A stretch of DNA of 64,000 bases from Petrolisthes cinctipes (GCA_033782935.1 JAWQEG010000135.1:684501-748500), one strand, 5' to 3'. Counted from the stretch's first letter, positions 10,517 through 23,255 are shown. The notes: generated by a model not told the origin, from the letters alone. A program made the numbers and translations.

Positions 10517-12007
10517 TCAGGGATCCGACTCCACATCTGGGAGGGATTTGACCACTAGTGCTCTCATTAATGGATCTAGTTTGAGCATACCTTCATTTAA
10601 GTTAAAGTTTTTATAGTGCTGTATACATACTGATTCTAATATTCTACGTTTCTTCAAATTGTTGCACTTAATTATCACTTTACCAGAATTCCAATCAATA
10701 CAGTGGTTGTTGTCATATACATGGACAAAGTTAGCATTATTTGTGTTACAATTCGTCATATCTCGTTTATGTTCTTTCATTCTAACATCTAAAGATCTCC
10801 CAGTTTCACCTATATAAACTAAGTCACAGTCTTTGCAAGGAATTTTGTATACTCCTGCTTGGGGCTGAACAGTGGCATTATTTCTTACAAGAGTAGTTTT
10901 GATATTAGAAGTATATTTGAAGGATATGTTTACATCAAGTTCTCTGCTAACTGACTGAATTTTTTCCAGACTTTTTACATAAGGAAGACATAAATAAGGT
11001 TTCTTTTCGGACTGACATTTAGGAACATAGAAGGTTTTCCTAGACTTATAATAAGCTTTTCTGATAAACTAATCAGGATATTTCAAGTTACGGAATATAA
11101 TCCAATTTTGTTTTTCTACCTCTAAATTTTGGGGGCTACAAATTCTTAATGCTCTGAGAAACAAGGTAGATATGACAGACATTTTGATAGAATCATTATG
11201 ATAAGAGAAAAAATGAATGTACATATCACAATGAGTGTGTTTCCTATAGACAGTGAAAGTAGGGAAGTCATTAATTTTAGTAACCAAAACATCAAGGAAG
11301 GGTAGGGACCCATCAATTTCCCATTCCATTTTGAAATTGATAGATGGAACCAAGTCATTTAATTTGCAAAAGAAATCTTCAAAATTATTGAGACTGTTGG
11401 GCCCAAAGGAGAAAATATCATATACATACCTATGCCATATTAGATTTGGGGGTGCAATGTTGGATAATAACTCAGTTTCAAAAAATTCCATATACAAATT
11501 ACTAAGGATGGGGGATAACGGCGACCCCATAGCATTGCCAAAACGCTGAATGAAGAATTTATCATTAAAAGAAAAAGCATTGGATGACACACAAAGATTA
11601 ATTAATTCAAGGAAGGAAGATATTGGCATACCCAAATCTAAATCATAGTCTGGCATTTTCCTACTTAGAAATTCTAATACATCGTTAAGTGGCACTTTAG
11701 TGAAGACTGAATCTACATCAAAACTTACCATTTTTCCATTAGTTAGGTTTAGAGACTTAATTTTATCATTAAAATGTGAGGAATTTTTAATGTGTGAACT
11801 TGAGATGCATCCCACTAATGGTGATAATTTATTGGCTAAGAATGTTGATAATTTGTAGCTAAATGATCCACAGTACGAAACAATGGGGCGAAGAGGAACA
11901 CCATTCTTATGTGTTTTGGGTAGACCATATATGTGTGGAAGTTTAGGGTTGACTTGCATGAACCATTTGGCATCGATGTTGGGCACATTATTGAGTAGTT
12001 CTTTCAC
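10517..12007 (-). pseudogene. ORF2 (RT + GIY-YIG), U5, catalytic Asp lost
   Basis: RT is open for 312 residues (12007-11069), but motif C reads YVYD: the first, metal-binding Asp of YVDD is Tyr. The following Trp-Pro is Gly-Pro. The amber at 11069-11071 ends RT. EN is open 11068-10517. RT activity is not expected. Confidence 0.87.
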
Positions 12008-12863
12008 AGTACGGTTGAACCGGGTGGACAGACACTTTAATTAAGGGAGAAGATCTCAACTTTTCATAAGTGGTGACGTCATTTAATAGATTTAACATCT
12101 TTTCTTCGTAGTTAACTTTATCAAGTATCACAACTGAGTTGCTCTTGTCAGCTTTAGTTATGAAAATGGAGTTGATTTTTCTTAAATTCTCCAAGGCCAA
12201 ACGAAACCGCCTAGGAATGGAATCATAGGAGTTAAAATGATCCAAAAAGCCATTGATTATAAAACCATTAAGGCACGGGAAATTATGCCTTCCATTAAAT
12301 ACAGACGCAACAAAATCTAGGGCAATATTTCTACCAGGTTTTAGAGCAAAAGAAAAACCCAGTTACAACACTTGATTTTCAATTTCCGATAGCACATAGG
12401 ACGACAAATTCACCACTGAGCCCATAACACCACAGTTGTTCCACTCACTGGCGCTGCACAATTCGCTGATGACTCTGTTGTGTCTAATCCTGGTCTTGTT
12501 CACTTCATGGTTACACTTGTTACTGGCTGTCTGAAGTACGGATTCCAACAAATCATCATGAAGGTGTCCTTTGAGAAGTCGTATGTTACGTCGAAGAAGC
12601 CAATACGACTCATCAACTTCTCGTTTTATGCAGGCAACACGCTCAAGTAGAGTGGCACGGGCAACATCAGGAAACGGTGTAGTCCTCCATCTAAAGAACG
12701 GCAAGAAAGACTTAGGGATGACTTGTTTATGGAGGAATTTCAGTTGAAGCTTCTTTTTCTTGACTGCCGTTAAACACTTCTCGTAACGTCGGAAGCAGGA
12801 GGTCAGGAACGGGAAAGTCAGCAGGAAGAAGGAGAAGAGGTGGTGTCTGATCGTGGGATCCAT
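11988..12863 (-). pseudogene. ORF1, U5, one nonsense codon
   Basis: A Gln codon after VVNLSSYVLSEIENQVL is TAA (12363-12365), splitting the frame into N-terminal (12863-12363) and C-terminal (12362-11988) parts. Confidence 0.85.
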
Positions 12864-12945
12864 AATGGAGTGGTAATTCACAATGACGTGAAGAGCAGCA
12901 TGCGAAGAAAAACCCACTTTTTATAGACAAAAAGCATTTAATATG

Positions 12946-12977
12946 GACGTTTCGGAGGCAACTACCTCCCTCTTCAG
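12946..12977 (-). ncRNA. Hammerhead-like ribozyme core, U5
   Basis: Identical to the U3 reference core. Confidence 0.55.
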
Positions 12978-13105
12978 CAGTACAGAGTTGAATGAAACAT
13001 AAAAGGAAAATAGGCAGCTGACAGGAGGAGGGAGGGACAAGGTGTGTTCTGATGACAGACAACACCTCACCTCACCTCACCCAACCGACCTGACCTGGCC
13101 ATTCC

Positions 13106-14568
13106 TCAGGGATCCGACCCCACATCTGGGAGGGATTTGACCACTAGTGCTCTCATTAATGGATCTAGTTTGAGCATACCTTCATTTAAGTTAAAGTTTT
13201 TATAGTGCTGTATACATACTGATTCTAATATTCTACGTTTCTTGAAATTGTTGCACTTAATTTTACCAGAATTCCAATCAATACAGTGGTTGTTGTCATA
13301 TACATGGACAAAGTTAGCATTATTTGTGTTACAATTCGTCATATCTCGTTTATGTTCTTTCATTCTAACATCTAAAGATCTCCCAGTTTCACCTATATAA
13401 ACTAAGTCACAGTCTTTGCAAGGAATTTTGTATACTCCTGCTTGGGGCTGAACAGTGGCATTATTTCTTACAAGAGTAGTTTTGATATTAGAAGTATATT
13501 TGAAGGATATGTTTACATCAAGTTCTCTGCTAGCTGACTGAATTTTTCCAGACTTTTTACATAAGGAAGACATAAATAAGGTTTCATTTCGGACTGACAT
13601 TTAGGAACATAGAAGGTTTTCCTAGCCTTATAATAAGCTTTTCTGATAAACTAATCAGGATATTTCAAGTTACGGAATATAATCCAATTTTTTTTTTCTA
13701 CCTCTAAATTTTTGGGGCTACAAATTCTTAATGCTCTGAGAAACAAGGTAGATATGACAGACATTTTGATAGAATCATTATGATAAGAGAAAAAATGAAT
13801 GTACATATCACAATGAGTGTGTTTCCTATAGACAGTGAAAGTAGGGAAGTCATTAATTTTAGTAACCAAAACATCAATTTCCCATTCCATTTTGAAATTG
13901 ATAGATGGAACCAAGTCATTTAATTTGCAAAAGAAATCTTCAAAATTATTGAGACTGTTGGGCCAAAAGGAGAAAAAGTCATTTACATACCTATGCCATA
14001 TTAGATTTGGGGGTGCAATGTTGGATAATAACTCAGTTTCAAAAAATTCCATATACAAATTACTAAGGATGGGGGATAACGGCGACCCCATAGCATTGCC
14101 AAAACGCTGAATGAAGAATTTATCATTAAAAGAAAAAGCATTGGATGACACACAAAGATTAATTAATTCAAGGAAGGAAGATATTGGCATACCCAAATCT
14201 AAATCATAGTCTGGCATTTTCCTACTTAGAAATTCTAATACATCGTTAAGTGGCACTTTAGTGAAGAGTGAATCTACATCAAAACTTACCATTTTTCCAT
14301 TAGTTAGGTTTAGAGACTTAATTTTATCATTAAAATGTGAGGAATTTTTAATGTGTGAACTTGAGATGCATCCCACTAATGGTGATAATTTATTGGCTAA
14401 GAATTTTGATAATTTGTAGCTAAATGATCCACAGTACGAAACAATGGGGCGAAGAGGAACACCATTCTTATGTGTTTTGGGTAGACCATATATGTGTGGA
14501 AGTTTAGGGTTGACTTGCATGAACCATTTGGCATCGATGTTGGGCACATTATTGAGTAGTTCTTTCAC
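13106..14568 (-). pseudogene. ORF2 (RT + GIY-YIG), U6, broken
   Basis: RT is open for 305 residues to the amber at 13651-13653. It lacks GSLPFLD, and motif C reads YVND, with Asn in place of the first catalytic Asp. One T is missing near 13543-13548, shifting the frame between RT and EN. EN then reads open to 13106 with GVY, CxxC and YIG, and two residues (Met-Ile) are deleted near 13261. Confidence 0.87.
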
Positions 14569-15424
14569 AGTACGGTTGAACCGGGTGGACAGACACTTTA
14601 ATTAAGGGAGAAGATCTCAAATTTTCATAAGTGGTGACGTCATTTAATAGATTTAACATCTTTTCTTCGTAGTTAACTTTATCAAGTATCACAACTGAGT
14701 TGCTCTTGTCAGCTTTAGTTATGAAAATGGAGTTGTTTTTTCTTAAATTCTCCAAGGCCAAACAAAACCGCCTAGGAATGGAATCATAGGAGTTAAAATG
14801 ATCCAAAAAGCCATTGATTATAAAACCATTAAGGCACGGGAAATTATGCCTTCCATTAAATACGGACGCAACAAAATCTAGGGCAATATTTCTACCAGGT
14901 TTTAGAGCAAAAGAAAAACCCAGTTGCAACACTTGATTTTCAATTTCCGATAGCACATAGGACGACAAATTCACCACTGAGCCCATAACACCACAGTTGT
15001 TCCACTCACTGGCACTGCACAATTCGCTGATGACTCTGTTGTGTTTAATCCTGGTCTTGTTCACTTCATGGTTACACTTGTTACTGGCTGTCTGAAGTAC
15101 GGATTCCAACAAATCATCATGAAGGTGTCCTTTGAGAAGTCGTATGTTACGTCGAAGAAGCCAATACGACTCATCAACTTCTCGTTTTATGCAGGCAACA
15201 AGCTCAAGTAGAGTGGCACGGGCAACATCAGGAAACGGTGTAGTCCTCCATCTAAAGAACGGCAAGAAAGACTTAGGGATGACTTGTTTATGGAGGAATT
15301 TCAGTTGAAGCTTCTTTTTCTTGACTGCCGTTAAACACTTCTCGTAACGTCGGAAGCAGGAGGTCAGGAACGGGAAAGTCAGCAGGAAGAATGAGAAGAG
15401 GTGGTGTCTGATCGTGGGATCCAT
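14549..15424 (-). CDS. ORF1 (N-terminal PLE protein), U6
   Basis: Full-length open frame of 291 codons from ATG. Single changes from the common form include Leu for Arg in LLERVAC (reads LLELVAC) and Lys for Arg in TRIRHNR. Confidence 0.82.
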   Translation of the reverse strand: MDPTIRHHLFSFFLLTFPFLTSCFRRYEKCLTAVKKKKLQLKFLHKQVIPKSFLPFFRWRTTPFPDVARATLLELVACIKREVDESYWLLRRNIRLLKGHLHDDLLESVLQTASNKCNHEVNKTRIKHNRVISELCSASEWNNCGVMGSVVNLSSYVLSEIENQVLQLGFSFALKPGRNIALDFVASVFNGRHNFPCLNGFIINGFLDHFNSYDSIPRRFCLALENLRKNNSIFITKADKSNSVVILDKVNYEEKMLNLLNDVTTYENLRSSPLIKVSVHPVQPYCERTTQ

Positions 15425-15506
15425 AATGGAGTGGTAATTCACAATGACGTGAAGAGCAGCATGCTAAGAAAAACCCACTTTTTATAGACAAAAAGCATTT
15501 AATATG

Positions 15507-15538
15507 GACGTTTCGGAGGCAACTACCTCCCTCTTCAG
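15507..15538 (-). ncRNA. Hammerhead-like ribozyme core, U6
   Basis: Identical to the U3 reference core. Confidence 0.55.
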
Positions 15539-15666
15539 CAGTACAGAGTTGAATGAAACATGAAAGGAAAATAGGCAGCTGACATGAGGAGGGAGGGACA
15601 AGGTGTGTTCTGATGACAGACAACACCTCACCTCACCTCACCCAACCGACCTGACCTGGCCATTCC

Positions 15667-17156
15667 TCAGGGATCCGACCCCACATCTGGGAGGGATTTG
15701 ACCACTAGTGCTCTCATTAATGGATCTAGTTTGAGCATACCTTCATTTAAGTTAAAGTTTTTATAGTGCTGTATACATACTGATTCTAATATTCTACGTT
15801 TCTTGAAATTGTTGCACTTAATTATCATTTTACCAGAATTCCAATCAATACAGTTGTTGTTGTCATATACATGGACAAAGTTAGCATTATTTGTGTTACA
15901 ATTCGTCATATCTCGTTTATGTTCTTTCATTCTAACATCTAAAGATCTCCCAGTTTCACCTATATAAACTAAGTCACAGTCTTTGCAAGGAATTTTGTAT
16001 ACTCGTGCTTTGGGCTGAACAGTGGCATTATTTCTTACAAGAGTAGTTTTGATATTAGAAGTATATTTGAAGGATATGTTTACATCAAGTTCTCTGTTAA
16101 CTGACTGAATTTTTTCCAGACTTTTTACATAAGGAAGACATAAATAAGGTTTCTTTTCGGACTGACATTTAGGAACATAGAAGGTTTTCCTAGCCTTATA
16201 ATAAGCTTTTCTGATAAACTAATCAGGATATTTCAAGTTACGGAATATAATCCAATTTTGTTTTTCTACCTCTAAATTTTGGGGGCTACAAATTCTTAAT
16301 GCTCTGAGAAACAAGGTAGATATGACAGACATTTTGATAGAATCATTATGATAAGAGAAAAAATGAATGTACATATCACAATGAGTGTGTTTCCTATAGA
16401 CAGTGAAAGTAGGGTAGTCATTAATTTTAGTAACCAAAACATCAAGGAAGGGTAGGGACCCATCAATTTCCCATCCATTTTGAAATTGATAGATGGAACC
16501 AAGTCATTTAATTTGCAAAAGAAATCTTCAAAATTATTGAGACTGTTGGGCCAAAAGGAGAAAAAGTCATCTACATACCTATGCCATATTAGATTTGGGG
16601 GTGCAATGTTGGATAATAACTCAGTTTCAAAAAATTCCATATACAAATTACTAAGGATGGGGGATAACGGCGACCCCATAGCATTGCCAAAACGCTGAAT
16701 GAAGAATTTATCATTAAAAGAAAAAGCATTGGATGACACACAAAGATTAATTAATTCAAGGAAGGAAGATATTGGCATACCCAAATCTAAATCATAGTCT
16801 GGCATTTTCCTACTTAGAAATTCTAATACATCGTTAAGTGGCACTTTAGTGAAGAGTGAATCTACATCAAAACTTACCATTTTTCCATTAGTTAGGTTTA
16901 GAGACTTAATTTTATCATTAAAATGTGAGGAATTTTTAATGTGTGAACTTGAGATGCATCCCACTAATGGTGATAATTTATTGGCTAAGAATGTTGATAA
17001 TTTGTAGCTAAATGATCCACAGTACGAAACAATGGGGCGAAGAGGAACACCATTCTTATGTGTTTTGGGTAGACCATATATGTGTGGAAGTTTAGGGTTG
17101 ACTTGCATGAACCATTTGGCATCGATGTTGGGCACATTATTGAGTAGTTCTTTCAC
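15667..17156 (-). pseudogene. ORF2 (RT + GIY-YIG), U7, frameshifted
   Basis: One T is missing near 16473 (cccatccat for cccattccat), shifting the frame just after motif C; YVDDFF is intact upstream. The thumb region resumes in frame down to the amber at 16219-16221. EN is open 16218-15667, but the Gly of GVY is Arg. Confidence 0.87.
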
Positions 17157-18007
17157 AGTACGGTTGAACCGGGTGGACAGACACTTTAATTAAGGGAGAA
17201 GATCTCAAATTTTCATAAGTGGTGACGTCATTTAATAGATTTAACATCTTTTCTTCGTAGTTAACTTTATCAAGTATCACAACTGAGTTGCTCTTGTCAG
17301 CTTTAGTTATGAAAATGGAGTTGTTTTTTCTTAAATTCTCCAAGGAAAAACAAAACCGCCTAGGAATGGAATCATAGGAGTTAAAATGATCCAAAAAGCC
17401 ATTGATTATAAAACCATTAAGGCACGGGAAATTATGCCTTCCATTAAATACAGACGCAACAAAATCTAGGGCAATATTTCTACCAGGTTTTAGAGCAAAA
17501 GAAAAACCCAGTTGCAACACTTGATTTTCAATTTCCGATAGCACATAGGACGACAAATTCACCACTGAGCCCATAACACCACAGTTGTTCCACTCACTGG
17601 CACTGCACAATTCGCTGATGACTCTGTTGTGTCTAATCCTGGTCTTGTTCACTTCATGGTTACACTCGTTACTGGCTGTCTGAAGTACGGATTCCAACAA
17701 ATCATCATGAAGGTGTCCTTTGAGAAGTCGTATGTTACGTCGAAGAAGCCAATACGACTCATCAACTTCTCGTTTTATGCAGGCAACACGCTCAAGTAGA
17801 GTGGCACGGGCAACATCAGGAAACGGTCCTCCATCTAAAGAACGGCAAGAAAGACTTAGGGATGACTTGTTTATGGAGGAATTTCAGTTGAAGCTTCTTT
17901 TTCTTGACTGCCGTTAAACACTTCTCGTAACGTCGGAAGCAGGAGGTCAGGAACGGGAAAGTCAGCAGGAAGAATGAGAAGAGGTGGTGTCTGATCGTGG
18001 GATCCAT
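17137..18007 (-). pseudogene. ORF1, U7, 5-base deletion
   Basis: Five bases are missing near 17826 (aaacggtcctcc for aaacggtgtagtcctcc). The N-terminal fragment stops at 17816, at about residue 63. The C-terminal part is open to 17137. Confidence 0.86.
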
Positions 18008-18089
18008 AATGGAGTGGTAATTCACAATGACGTGAAGAGCAGCATGCTAAGAAAAACCCACTTTTTATAGACAAAAAGCATTTAATATG

Positions 18090-18121
18090 GACGTTTCGGA
18101 GGCAACTACCTCCCTCTTCAG
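18090..18121 (-). ncRNA. Hammerhead-like ribozyme core, U7
   Basis: Identical to the U3 reference core. Confidence 0.55.
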
Positions 18122-18249
18122 CAGTACAGAGTTGAATGAAACATGAAAGGAAAATAGGCAGCTGACATGAGGAGGGAGGGACAAGGTGTGTTCTGATGAC
18201 AGACAACACCTCACCTCACCTCACCCAACCGACCTGACCTGGCCATTCC

Positions 18250-19740
18250 TCAGGGATCCGACCCCACATCTGGGAGGGATTTGACCACTAGTGCTCTCAT
18301 TAATGGATCTAGTTTGAGCATACCTTCATTTAAGTTAAAGTTTTTATAGTGCTGTATACATACTGATTCTAATATTCTACGTTTCTTGAAATTGTTGCAC
18401 TTAATTATCATTTTACCAGAATTCCAATCAATACAGTTGTTGTTGTCATATACATGGACAAAGTTAGCATTATTTGTGTTACAATTCGTCATATCTCGTT
18501 TATGTTCTTTCATTCTAACATCTAAAGATCTCCCAGTTTCACCTATATAAACTAAGTCACAGTCTTTGCAAGGAATTTTGTATACTCGTGCTTGGGGCTG
18601 AACAGTGGCATTATTTCTTACAAGAGTAGTTTTGATACTAGAAGTATATTTGAAGGATATGTTTACATCAAGTTCTCTGCTAACTGACTGAATTTTTTCC
18701 AGACTTTTTACATAAGGAAGACATAAATAAGGTTTCTTTTCTGACTGACATTTAGGAACATAGAAGGTTTTCCTAGCCTTATAATAAGTTTTTCTGATAA
18801 ACTAATCAGGATATTTCAAGTTACGGAATATAATCCAATTTTGTTTTTCTACCTCTAAATTTTTGGGGCTACAAATTCTTAATGCTCTGAGAAACAAGGT
18901 AGATATGACAGACATTTTGATAGAATCATTATGATAAGAGAAAAAATGAATGTACATATCACAATGAGTGTGTTTCCTATAGACAGTGAAAGTAGGGAAG
19001 TCATTAATTTTAGTAACCAAAACATCAAGGAAGGGTAGGGACCCATCAATTTCCCATTCCATTTTGAAATTGATAGATGGAACCAAGTCATTTAATTTGC
19101 AAAAGAAATCTTCAAAATTATTGAGACTGTTGGGCCAAAAGGAGAAAATGTCATCTACATACCTATGCCATATTAGATTTGGGGGTGCAATGTTGGATAA
19201 TAACTCAGTTTCAAAAAATTCCATATACAAATTACTAAGGATGGGGGATAACGGCGACCCCATAGCATTGCCAAAACGCTGAATGAAGAATTTATCATTA
19301 AAAGAAAAAGCATTGGATGAAACACAAAGATTAATTAATTCAAGGAAGGAAGATATTGGCATACCCAAATCTAAATCATAGTCTGGCATTTTCCTACTTA
19401 GAAATTCTAATACATCGTTAAGTGGCACTTTAGTGAAGACTGAATCTACATCAAAACTTACCATTTTTCCATTAGTTAGGTTTAGAGACTTAATTTTATC
19501 ATTAAAATGTGAGGAATTTTTAATGTGTGAACTTGAGATGCATCCCACTAATGGTGATAATTTATTGGCTAAGAATGTTGATAATTTGTAGCTAAATGAT
19601 CCACAGTACGAAACAATGGGGCGAAGAGGACCACCATTCTTATGTGTTTTGGGTAGACCATATATGTGTGGAAGTTTAGGGTTGACTTGCATGAACCATT
19701 TGGCATCGATGTTGGGCACATTATTGAGTAGTTCTTTCAC
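18250..19740 (-). pseudogene. ORF2 (RT + GIY-YIG), U8, split by amber
   Basis: RT is open for 312 residues with YVDD and all RT blocks. A Val to Gly change precedes the PLRPIV block. The amber at 18802-18804 is the only stop: EN is open 18801-18250. The Gly of GVY is Arg. Apart from the amber and that Gly, this is the best-preserved ORF2 in block A. Confidence 0.86.
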
Positions 19741-20589
19741 AGTACGGTTGAACCGGGTAGACAGACACTTTAATTAAGGGAGAAAATCTCAACTTTTCAT
19801 AAGTGGTGACGTCATTTAATAGATTTAACATCTTTTCTTCGTAGTTAACTTTATCAAGTATCACAACTGAGTTGCTCTTGTCAGCTTTAGTTATGAAAAT
19901 GGAGTTGTTTTTTCTTAAATTCTCCAAGGCCAAACGAAACCGCCAAGGAATGGAATCATAGGAGTTAAAATGATCCAAAAAGCCATTGATTATAAAACCA
20001 TTAAGGCACGGGAAATTATGCCTTCCATTAAATACAGACGCAACAAAATCTAGGGCAATATTTCTACCAGGTTTTAGAGCAAAAGAAAAACCCAGTTGCA
20101 ACACTTGATTTTCAATTTCCGATAGCACATAGGACGACAAATTCACCACTGAGTCCATAACACCTCAGTTGTTCCACTCACTGGCACTGCACAATTCGCT
20201 GATGACTCTGTTGTGTCTAATCCTGGTCTTGTTCACTTCATGGTTACACTTGTTACTGGCTGTCTGAAGTACGGATTCCAACAAATCATCATGAAGGTGT
20301 CCTTTGAGAAGTCGTATGTTACGTCGAAGAAGCCAATACGACTCATCATCTTCTCGTTTTATGCAGGCAACACGCTCAAGTAGAGTGGCACGGGCAACAT
20401 CAGGAAACGGTGTAGTCCTCCATCTAAAGAACGGCAAGAAAGACTTAGGGATGACTTGTTTATGGAGGAATTTCAGCTGAAGCTTCTTTTTCTTGACTGC
20501 CGTTAAACACTTCGCGTAACGTCGGAAGCAGGAGGTCAGGAACGTGAAAGTCAGCAGGAGAAGAGGTGGTGTCTGATCGTGGGATCCAT
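19721..20589 (-). pseudogene. ORF1, U8, broken
   Basis: A 7-base deletion near 20558 shifts the frame, so codons after about residue 10 are joined to the alternative leader frame that opens at 20791. A Cys codon is TGA (20165-20167) ahead of GVMD. The frame from there to 19721 is open. Confidence 0.84.
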
Positions 20590-20671
20590 AATGGAGTGGT
20601 AATTCACAATGACGTGAAGAGCAGCATGCTAAGAAAAACCCACTTTTTGTAGACAAAAAGCATTTAATATG

Positions 20672-20703
20672 GACGTTTCGGAGGCAACTACCTCCCTCTT
20701 CAG
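20672..20703 (-). ncRNA. Hammerhead-like ribozyme core, U8
   Basis: Core identical to U3. One base upstream of CUGAAGA differs (ACAG for ACUG), which removes a U-A pair from the proposed stem I. Confidence 0.5.
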
Positions 20704-20826
20704 CTGTACAGAGTTGAATGAAATATAAAAGGAAAATAGGCAGCTGACAGGAGGAGGGAGGGACAAGGTGTGTTCTGATGACAGACAACACCTCACCTCA
20801 CCCAACCGACCTGATCTGGCCATTCC

Positions 20827-22317
20827 TCAGGGATCCGACCCCACATCTGGGAGGGATTTGACCACTACTGCTCTCATTAATGGATCTAGTTTGAGCATAC
20901 CTTCATTTAAGTTAAAGTTTTTATAGTGCTGTATACATACTGATTCTAATATTCTACGTTTCTTGAAATTGTTGCACTTAATTATCATTTTACCAGAATT
21001 CCAATCAATACAGTGGTTGTTGTCATATACATGGACAAAGTTAGCATTATTTGTGTTACAATTCGTCATATCTCGTTTATGTTCTTTCATTCTAACATCT
21101 AAAGATCTCCCAGTTTCACCTATATAAACTAAGTCATAGTCTTTGCAAGGAATTTTGTATACTCCTGCTTGAGGCTGAACAGTGGCATTATTTCTTACAA
21201 GAGTAGTTTTGATACTAGAAGTATATTTGAAGGATATGTTTACATCAAGTTCTCTGCTAACTGACTGAATTTTTTCCAGACTTTTTACATAAGGAAGACA
21301 TAAATAAGGTTTCTTTTCGGACTGACATTTAGGAACATAGAAGGTTTTCCTAGCCTTATAATAAGCTTTTCTGATAAACTAATCAGGATATTTCAAGTTA
21401 CGGAATATAATCCAATTTTTTTTTTCTACCTCTAAATTTTTGGGGCTACAAATTCTTAATGCTCTGAGAAACAAGGTAGATATGACAGACATTTTGATAG
21501 AATCATTATGATAAGAGAAAAATTGAATGTACATATCACAATGAGTGTGTTTCCTATAGACAGTGAAAGTAGGGAAGTCATTAATTTTACTAACCAAAAC
21601 ATCAAGGAAGGGTAGGGACCCATCAATTTCCCATTCCATTTTGAAATTGATAGATGGAACCAAGTCATTTAATTTGCAAAAGAAATCTTCAAAATTATTG
21701 AGACTGTTGGGCCAAAAGGAGAAAATGTCATCTACATACCTATGCCATATTAGATTTGGGGGTGCAAGGTTGGATAATAACTCAGTTTCAAAAAATTCCA
21801 TATACAAATTACTAAGGATGGGGGATAACGGCGACCCCATAGCATTGCGAAAACGCTGAATGAAGAATTTATCATTAAAAGAAAAAGCATTGGATGAAAC
21901 ACAAAGATTAATTAATTCAAGGAAGGAAGATATTGGCATACCCAAATCTAAATCATAGTCTGGCATTTTCCTACTTAGAAATTCTAATACATCGTTAAGT
22001 GGCACTTTAGTGAAGAGTGAATCTACATCAAAACTTACCATTTTTCCATTAGTTAGGTTTAGAGACTTAATTTTATCATTAAAATGTGAGGAATTTTTAA
22101 TGTGTGAACTTGAGATGCATCCCACTAATGGTGATAATTTATTGGCTAAGAATGTTGATAATTTGTAGCTAAATGATCCACAGTACGAAACAATGGGGCG
22201 AAGAGGAACACCATTCTTATGTGTTTTGGGTAGACCATATATGTGTGGAAGTTTAGGGTTGACTTGCATGAACCATTTGGCATCGATGTTAGGTACATTA
22301 TTGAGTAGTTATTTCAC
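20827..22317 (-). pseudogene. ORF2 (RT + GIY-YIG), U9, two nonsense codons
   Basis: The third codon after the GTG at 22317 is TAA (22309-22311; Glu in other units). RT is open from there to the amber at 21379-21381, with YVDD and an Arg in motif B'. EN is open 21378-20827, but the second Cys of CxxC is Tyr (codon near 21136). Confidence 0.86.
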
Positions 22318-23173
22318 AGTACGGTTGAACCGGGTGGACAGACACTTTAATTAAGGGAGAAGATCTCAACTTTTCATAAGTGGTGACGACATTTAATAGA
22401 TTTAACATCTTTTCTTCGTAGTTAATTTCATCAAGTATCACAACTGAGTTGCTCTTGTCAGCTTTAGTTATGAAAATGGAGTTGTTTTTTCTTAAATTCT
22501 CCAAGGCCAAACAAAACCGCCTAGGAATGGAATCATAGGAGTTAAAATGATCCAAAAAGCCATTGATTATAAAACCATTAAGGCACGGGAAATTATGCCT
22601 TCCATTAAATACAGACGCAACAAAATCTAGGGCAATATTTCTACCAGGTTTTAGAGCAAAAGAAAAACCCAGTTGCAACACTTGATTTTCAGTTTCCGAT
22701 AGCACATAGAACGACAAATTAACCACTGAGCCCATAACACCACAGTTGTTCCACTCACTGGCACTGCACAATTCGCTGATGACTCTGTTGTGTCTAATCC
22801 TGGTCTTGTTCACTTCATGGTTACACTTGTTACTGGCTGTCTGAAGTACGGATTCCAACAAATCATCATGAAGGTGTCCTTTGAGAAGTTGTATGTTACG
22901 TCGAAGAAGCCAATACGACTCATCAACTTCTCGTTTTATGCAGGCAACACGCTCAAGTAGAGTGGCACGGGCAACATCAGAAAACGGTGTAGTCCTCCAT
23001 CTAAAGAACGGCAAGAAAGACTTAGGGATGACTTGTTTATGGAGGAATTTCAGTTGAAGCTTCTTTTTCTTGACTGCCGTTAAACACTTCTCGTAACGTC
23101 GGAAGTAGGAGGTCAGGAACGGGAAAGTCGGCAGGAAGAAGGAGAAGAGGTGGTGTCTGATCGTGGGATCCAT
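22298..23173 (-). CDS. ORF1 (N-terminal PLE protein), U9
   Basis: Full-length, 291 codons. Predicted protein identical to that of U10, with shared private changes such as FLPTFPF, TSYFRR, NLSFYVLSETE, LDEINY and NVVTTYE. Confidence 0.82.
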   Translation of the reverse strand: MDPTIRHHLFSFFLPTFPFLTSYFRRYEKCLTAVKKKKLQLKFLHKQVIPKSFLPFFRWRTTPFSDVARATLLERVACIKREVDESYWLLRRNIQLLKGHLHDDLLESVLQTASNKCNHEVNKTRIRHNRVISELCSASEWNNCGVMGSVVNLSFYVLSETENQVLQLGFSFALKPGRNIALDFVASVFNGRHNFPCLNGFIINGFLDHFNSYDSIPRRFCLALENLRKNNSIFITKADKSNSVVILDEINYEEKMLNLLNVVTTYEKLRSSPLIKVSVHPVQPYCEITTQ

Positions 23174-23255
23174 AATGGAGTGGTAATTCACAATGACGTG
23201 AAGAGCAGCATGCTAAGAAAAACCCACTTTTTTTAGACAAAAAGCATTTAATATG

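Larger units (their letters stand above)
10511..13099 (-). mobile_element. PLE unit U5, block A, 2589 bp
   Basis: Notable for an active-site change in RT and for loss of the upstream in-frame stop in the leader (TAG to TCG near 12903), which extends the ORF1 frame back to 12917. Confidence 0.95.
13100..15660 (-). mobile_element. PLE unit U6, block A, 2561 bp
   Basis: Shorter than its neighbours through the 21-base RT deletion, a 6-base EN deletion and a one-base EN deletion. Confidence 0.94.
15661..18243 (-). mobile_element. PLE unit U7, block A, 2583 bp
   Basis: Shares the EN variant DNNNCIDW with U8 and U10, and a leader and ORF1 start (LLILPADF in the alternative frame) with U6. Confidence 0.94.
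18244..20820 (-). mobile_element. PLE unit U8, block A, 2577 bp
   Basis: Its EN half (18250 to about 18850) is nearly the same as that of U10, including taagtttttctg and cttttctgactg. Its junction tract is short. Confidence 0.94.
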
